Shown here: positions 61,321 to 64,000 of the stretch, piece by piece | Position numbering within the stretch: position 1 is the first letter of the stretch | Layout: each line of letters begins with the position of its first letter | Source of the DNA: Aurantimicrobium minutum | Lineage (GTDB): Bacteria; Actinomycetota; Actinomycetes; Actinomycetales; Microbacteriaceae | Direction of reading: 5' to 3' | DNA: 64,000 bases | Assembly (NCBI RefSeq): GCF_029892845.1 | Contig: NZ_JARXVT010000001.1 | Coordinates: 186,001-250,000, forward strand | Notes under the pieces: model-generated | Told to the model about the DNA's origin: nothing | Databases searched by the model: none | What the model saw: the letters and a program-made list of their open reading frames with translations, nothing else | Position numbers and translations under genes: made by a program

Positions 61321-62082
61321 ATGAGCCCTGCACGAGTCGAAAGTGGTGCCCCCACGGCGCTGCTGGAGCGCGCCATGGAGATCCTCAGTTGCTTTGATCC
61401 CAAGCACAGTGCCTTGACGCTGACTCAAATCGCTGAGCTGACCAAGCTTCCTATGTCTACCTGCCACCGCATTGTCGGAACTCTTGAAGCTGGTGGGTTC
61501 TTGAGTAAGGGAAGTGACCGCAAGTTTCGGGTTGGCACCAAGCTCTGGACCATCGCGCAACACGCTCCCTTGAGTGAGCGCCTGCGCGAAAGCGCACTTC
61601 CTACTCTGGCTCGTCTCTATGAAGAGACTGGGGAGAACGTCACTCTGGCCGTGCTTGACCGCGGACAGGCACTTTATGTTGACCGCCTGGTGGGGGAGAG
61701 AAGCATCCCCACCATCAGCCGTGCTGGTGGCCACCTTCCTCTCCACACCACAGGTGTGGGAAAGGTGTTGTTGGCGTATCAATCAGAGAAAGCCATCGAG
61801 CAATACTTGGCCCAACCTCTCCCCAAGCCAACGCCTCAATCGATTACTCAACCTGATGCACTCCGTAGGGATCTAGCGGATGTGCGAAAGAACGGTTATT
61901 CCATTACTCGCCAAGAGATGACACGGGGAAGCGGTTCTATTGCGGTTCCCATCATGCGCAACGGGCGTTGTGTGGCAGCTGTAGGCGTGATTGTGCACTT
62001 GAACAGGCTTGATACCAACCGCTTGGTATCGACGCTGACAGATGCTGCAGCCTCGATTGCGGCCGAACTCGACGGTCACTAG
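61321..62082 (+). CDS. IclR-family regulator divergent from pobA (PobR-like)
   Basis: A 253-residue IclR protein: ALLERAMEILSCFDPKHSAL...LTKLPMSTCHRIVGTLEAGGFL (HTH) and GGHLPLHTTGVGKVLLAYQ (ligand domain). GGAG precedes the ATG at 61321 by six bases; a TTG at 61309 is open in frame but lies before that site. It is placed to regulate pobA, as PobR does in other bacteria. Confidence 0.92.
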   Translation: MSPARVESGAPTALLERAMEILSCFDPKHSALTLTQIAELTKLPMSTCHRIVGTLEAGGFLSKGSDRKFRVGTKLWTIAQHAPLSERLRESALPTLARLYEETGENVTLAVLDRGQALYVDRLVGERSIPTISRAGGHLPLHTTGVGKVLLAYQSEKAIEQYLAQPLPKPTPQSITQPDALRRDLADVRKNGYSITRQEMTRGSGSIAVPIMRNGRCVAAVGVIVHLNRLDTNRLVSTLTDAAASIAAELDGH

Positions 62083-62134
62083 TACCTCCGGAGTTCCATG
62101 TGGATAGTGCTCTATCTATGATTGTGTATAACTG

Positions 62135-62148
62135 ATAGCATTTGCTAT
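62135..62148. promoter_or_regulatory. Inverted repeat before the MntA-HepT pair
   Basis: ATAGCA-TT-TGCTAT ends directly at the mntA ATG (62149). An HTH on the antitoxin could bind it. Confidence 0.55.
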
Positions 62149-62634
62149 ATGTCTACCGTTTCAACTGTCGAACAGCTGCAGGCTGAAGCCCGCGCTGCTG
62201 ACCTGCTCTATGCCAGGTCGAGGAAGATCTTGGTGGATGCGGTTCGGGCGGGAATCAAGGCGGGCCTGAGTCAGCGAGACATTGCTACTGCTGTGGGCAG
62301 AAGTCAACCGGAGGTTTCGAGACTGGTTCGTTTCCATGGGCAAACGCCTTTGGGAAAGAAACTTCGCCAGCACCGCAGTGAGGTCATCAAGATTGCGAAG
62401 TCTCATGGGGCTCGGGACCTCAAAGTCTTCGGAAGTGTTGTGACTGGCAAGGAGCATGAAGGCTCAGATATTGACCTGTTAGTAACTTTCGATAAGGGTG
62501 TCACCCTTATGGGTATCGTTCGCCTGGAATTCGCACTCGGCGAATTGTTAGGAGTCGAAGTAGATGTTGTTGGAGAGAAAAGCCTCAGACCTTTTCTTCG
62601 TGATCGTGTGCTGGGGGAAGCGGTCCCTCTGTGA
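62149..62634 (+). CDS. MntA-type nucleotidyltransferase antitoxin with an N-terminal HTH
   Basis: A 161-residue protein. Residues 30-65 are a helix-turn-helix (KAGLSQRDIATAVGRSQPEV, then SRLV). The C-terminal part is a minimal nucleotidyltransferase with G95-S96 (KVFGSVVTGKEHEGSDIDLLV) and metal residues D107 and D109. In the HepT-MntA systems this enzyme adds AMP to the HEPN toxin to silence it. The HTH fusion could make it self-regulating through the palindrome just upstream. The HepT gene overlaps its stop by four bases. Confidence 0.88.
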   Translation: MSTVSTVEQLQAEARAADLLYARSRKILVDAVRAGIKAGLSQRDIATAVGRSQPEVSRLVRFHGQTPLGKKLRQHRSEVIKIAKSHGARDLKVFGSVVTGKEHEGSDIDLLVTFDKGVTLMGIVRLEFALGELLGVEVDVVGEKSLRPFLRDRVLGEAVPL

Positions 62635-62963
62635 GTAGGACCGATGAGGAACTAGTCCTGGACGCATTGAATCATTTAGATATGTTGAAGTACCACCTGG
62701 CACAGGGGCCTTTTGAAGATCCGACCATATCTGATGCTGTGAATATGAGACTTGCTGCTGCGTTAGAGACAATTTCTCACACAAGCACTGTGCTTCGAGA
62801 AACATATTTCAGTGATGATTGGCGCCATATGAAATCAATGAGAAACAGAATTTCTCATGGGTATTCACTGCTCGATTTAGAACTCGTCCAAGGCACGATT
62901 GAATTAGATGTGCCGCACTTCGAGCTCCAACTCCGTAAGGCACTGGCCGAAATTTCAACCTAG
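62631..62963 (+). CDS. HepT-type HEPN toxin
   Basis: A 110-residue helical HEPN protein. R71-N-R-I-S-H76-G-Y78 matches the Rx4HxY motif: Arg and His are the RNase residues and the Tyr is the site that MntA AMPylates. GTG start overlaps the mntA stop (GTGA). When not modified it should cleave RNA. It lies between two IclR regulators inside the aromatic island. Confidence 0.9.
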   Translation: MSRTDEELVLDALNHLDMLKYHLAQGPFEDPTISDAVNMRLAAALETISHTSTVLRETYFSDDWRHMKSMRNRISHGYSLLDLELVQGTIELDVPHFELQLRKALAEIST

Positions 62964-62969
62964 GCTGGA

Positions 62970-63761
62970 ATGGTGACCGAGAAGAGCGTTCCGACCCGCA
63001 CCGTGACTGGTCGCGCGCTCGCTGTGTTGGACACATTCGATGTGAAGCATCGCAGACAGTCACTTGCCTCCATCTCGCGTCGTGCTGATCTCCCTCTGAC
63101 CACCGTTCACCGTTTGGTGCACGAGTTGGAGAAGCAGAACGCTCTAGTTCGCGGCTCTGATGGGGACTATGAAATCGGCAGCAAGATTTGGCGCCTGGGC
63201 CTGTTGGCATCAGTTCACTCTGACCTCCGTGAAGTCGCGCTGCCCTATATGGAAGACGTCTACCAACTCCACAACGATGCCGTCCAGATTGCCGTGCTGG
63301 ATGGGTTGCGCTGTTTGATTGTGGAGCGCATTGCGGGCTCTAGAACCCTAGAAGTCATGAGTAAGCCGGGTTCTAGGCTTGCTCTTCACGCCACAGGAGT
63401 GGGAAAAGTGTTGCTGGCGCATGGTGACGCGGAACTGCAGAAAGCAGTTCTGAATTCTCTTGATCGTTTCACCGACCAGACCATTACAGACCCAGGGGTT
63501 CTCGAAACTCAGTTGAAGACCATCAAGGTTCAGGGCTTTGCCAAGACCCAGGAAGAGCTCGCGGAAGGTGCGGTTTCCATTGCTGTGCCCTTGCGAGGCA
63601 AGGGCGGCAATGTCATCGCCGCACTGGGTATTGTGGCGCCCAGCGATGGTCGTGACCTGGGCAAGTTGGTGCCCGTCATGCAGGTCACGGGAGCGGCATT
63701 GTCCAAGAAGCTGGTTGAAGCCGGCCTGGGTGACGCTGCTCGCCTACAGGCGAGCACCTAA
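62970..63761 (+). CDS. IclR-family regulator upstream of the aldolase gene
   Basis: A 263-residue IclR protein: TGRALAVLDTFDVKHRRQSLASISRRADLPLTTVHRLVHELEKQ (HTH) and GSRLALHATGVGKVLLAHG. It begins six bases after hepT. Its likely targets are the genes starting at 63867, perhaps the protocatechuate cleavage operon. Confidence 0.92.
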   Translation: MVTEKSVPTRTVTGRALAVLDTFDVKHRRQSLASISRRADLPLTTVHRLVHELEKQNALVRGSDGDYEIGSKIWRLGLLASVHSDLREVALPYMEDVYQLHNDAVQIAVLDGLRCLIVERIAGSRTLEVMSKPGSRLALHATGVGKVLLAHGDAELQKAVLNSLDRFTDQTITDPGVLETQLKTIKVQGFAKTQEELAEGAVSIAVPLRGKGGNVIAALGIVAPSDGRDLGKLVPVMQVTGAALSKKLVEAGLGDAARLQAST

Positions 63762-63765
63762 GCAC

Positions 63766-63791
63766 CCGGATATTGCCCTTCCACTATCCGG
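63766..63791. promoter_or_regulatory. Hairpin between the IclR gene and the aldolase gene
   Basis: CCGGATA (63766-63772) and TATCCGG (63785-63791) form a perfect 7-bp stem. It could be a terminator or an operator. Confidence 0.45.
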
Positions 63792-63866
63792 AAGGCTCCT
63801 TGGTTTTCTCCTCTGAAATGCAGTTGTCTAGGAACAGGCATATTTGCGCAATTTCGAAGGAGAATC

Positions 63867-64000
63867 ATGGCACGCGTCGTTCGAGGAACACCACGAACCC
63901 CACTTGAGATTGTGGACGGCCTTGCCGCTCTCGGATCTGCCACCGTGCACGAGGCTCAGGGCCGTATCGGTCTACTGAACCGTCGTCTTCGCCCTATCTT
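63867..64000 (+). CDS. RraA-like 4-carboxy-4-hydroxy-2-oxoadipate aldolase (3' end missing)
   Basis: Only 44 codons are in the window. The start has AAGGAG six bases upstream. The sequence [27 protein letters not shown] matches the N-terminus of RraA-fold aldolases that split 4-carboxy-4-hydroxy-2-oxoadipate to pyruvate and oxaloacetate in the protocatechuate 4,5-cleavage and gallate pathways. If correct, ring cleavage here is meta (4,5), not the beta-ketoadipate route. A generic RraA-like protein is the alternative. Confidence 0.75.
   Translation, partial: MARVVRGTPRTPLEIVDGLAALGSATVHEAQGRIGLLNRRLRPI

Overview
The window looks like a chromosome segment of a small-genome, moderate-GC actinobacterium, most likely family Microbacteriaceae (an Aurantimicrobium- or Rhodoluna-like freshwater lineage is my guess). 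The grounds are gene order and families: eno / DivIC / DUF501 / S8 peptidase, greA next to a DUF4307 gene, GTP-type PEP carboxykinase, a RamB-like regulator, an LAxTG (class E sortase) surface protein, and many AAGGAG ribosome binding sites. No phage, insertion sequence or CRISPR array was seen.

Bases 1-37,850 are mostly housekeeping. In order: the end of a repeat-rich wall-anchored surface protein; a VapBC toxin-antitoxin pair; gnd, fructokinase and a membrane gene; rplY-pth; a secreted coiled-coil protein with an HEAAH motif; mfd; nhaA and a RamB-like regulator facing pckG; mazG, hisS, eno, a DivIC-like gene, DUF501, a mycosin-like protease and a type II NADH dehydrogenase with an odd Lys/Ala tail. 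A tRNA gene (anticodon UAA) at 23.5 kb opens a small AT-richer accessory stretch. It holds an excisionase-like/PIN toxin-antitoxin pair, an orphan restriction-modification-type controller with a textbook C-box, an MmpS-like lipid-export accessory gene and a RelBE/Phd pair. Then follow amylosucrase, an MFS carrier, lemA-htpX, ilvA, greA, a TipAS-domain gene, a hemolysin III homologue, uppS, phoH and a prepilin peptidase.

Bases 37,850-64,000 are a dense aromatic-catabolism island and the most interesting part of the window. A ten-gene plus-strand run (IclR regulator, then a nine-gene block 38,796-48,243) encodes a cytochrome P450 with its [2Fe-2S] ferredoxin and reductase, a two-subunit PEP-synthase-like kinase, two HD phosphohydrolases, a short-chain dehydrogenase and an aldehyde dehydrogenase. 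This matches the phosphorylation-primed 4-cresol (Cre) pathway known from Corynebacterium glutamicum, which ends at 4-hydroxybenzoate. Next to it, a minus-strand operon encodes a three-subunit biotin-dependent carboxylase plus a HAD phosphatase. A divergent plus-strand operon encodes an IclR regulator, an acetoacetyl-CoA-synthetase-like ligase, an alpha/beta hydrolase and a CitE-like lyase. This second set resembles the hydroxyphenylethanone (Hpe) route of Rhodococcus, in which a phosphorylated 4-hydroxyphenyl ketone is carboxylated and cleaved to 4-hydroxybenzoate or vanillate.

Downstream are an amidohydrolase resembling 4-hydroxyphenyl-beta-ketoacyl-CoA hydrolases, 4-hydroxybenzoate 3-monooxygenase (pobA), more IclR regulators, a HepT-MntA toxin-antitoxin pair and the start of a gene like 4-carboxy-4-hydroxy-2-oxoadipate aldolase. 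My reading is that one aryl kinase feeds two branches, methyl oxidation and acetyl carboxylation. Both would converge on 4-hydroxybenzoate, then protocatechuate, then probably 4,5-ring cleavage beyond the window. A shared palindrome (TTTCATTCAGTGAAA-like) lies at several promoters of the island and may be the common IclR operator.
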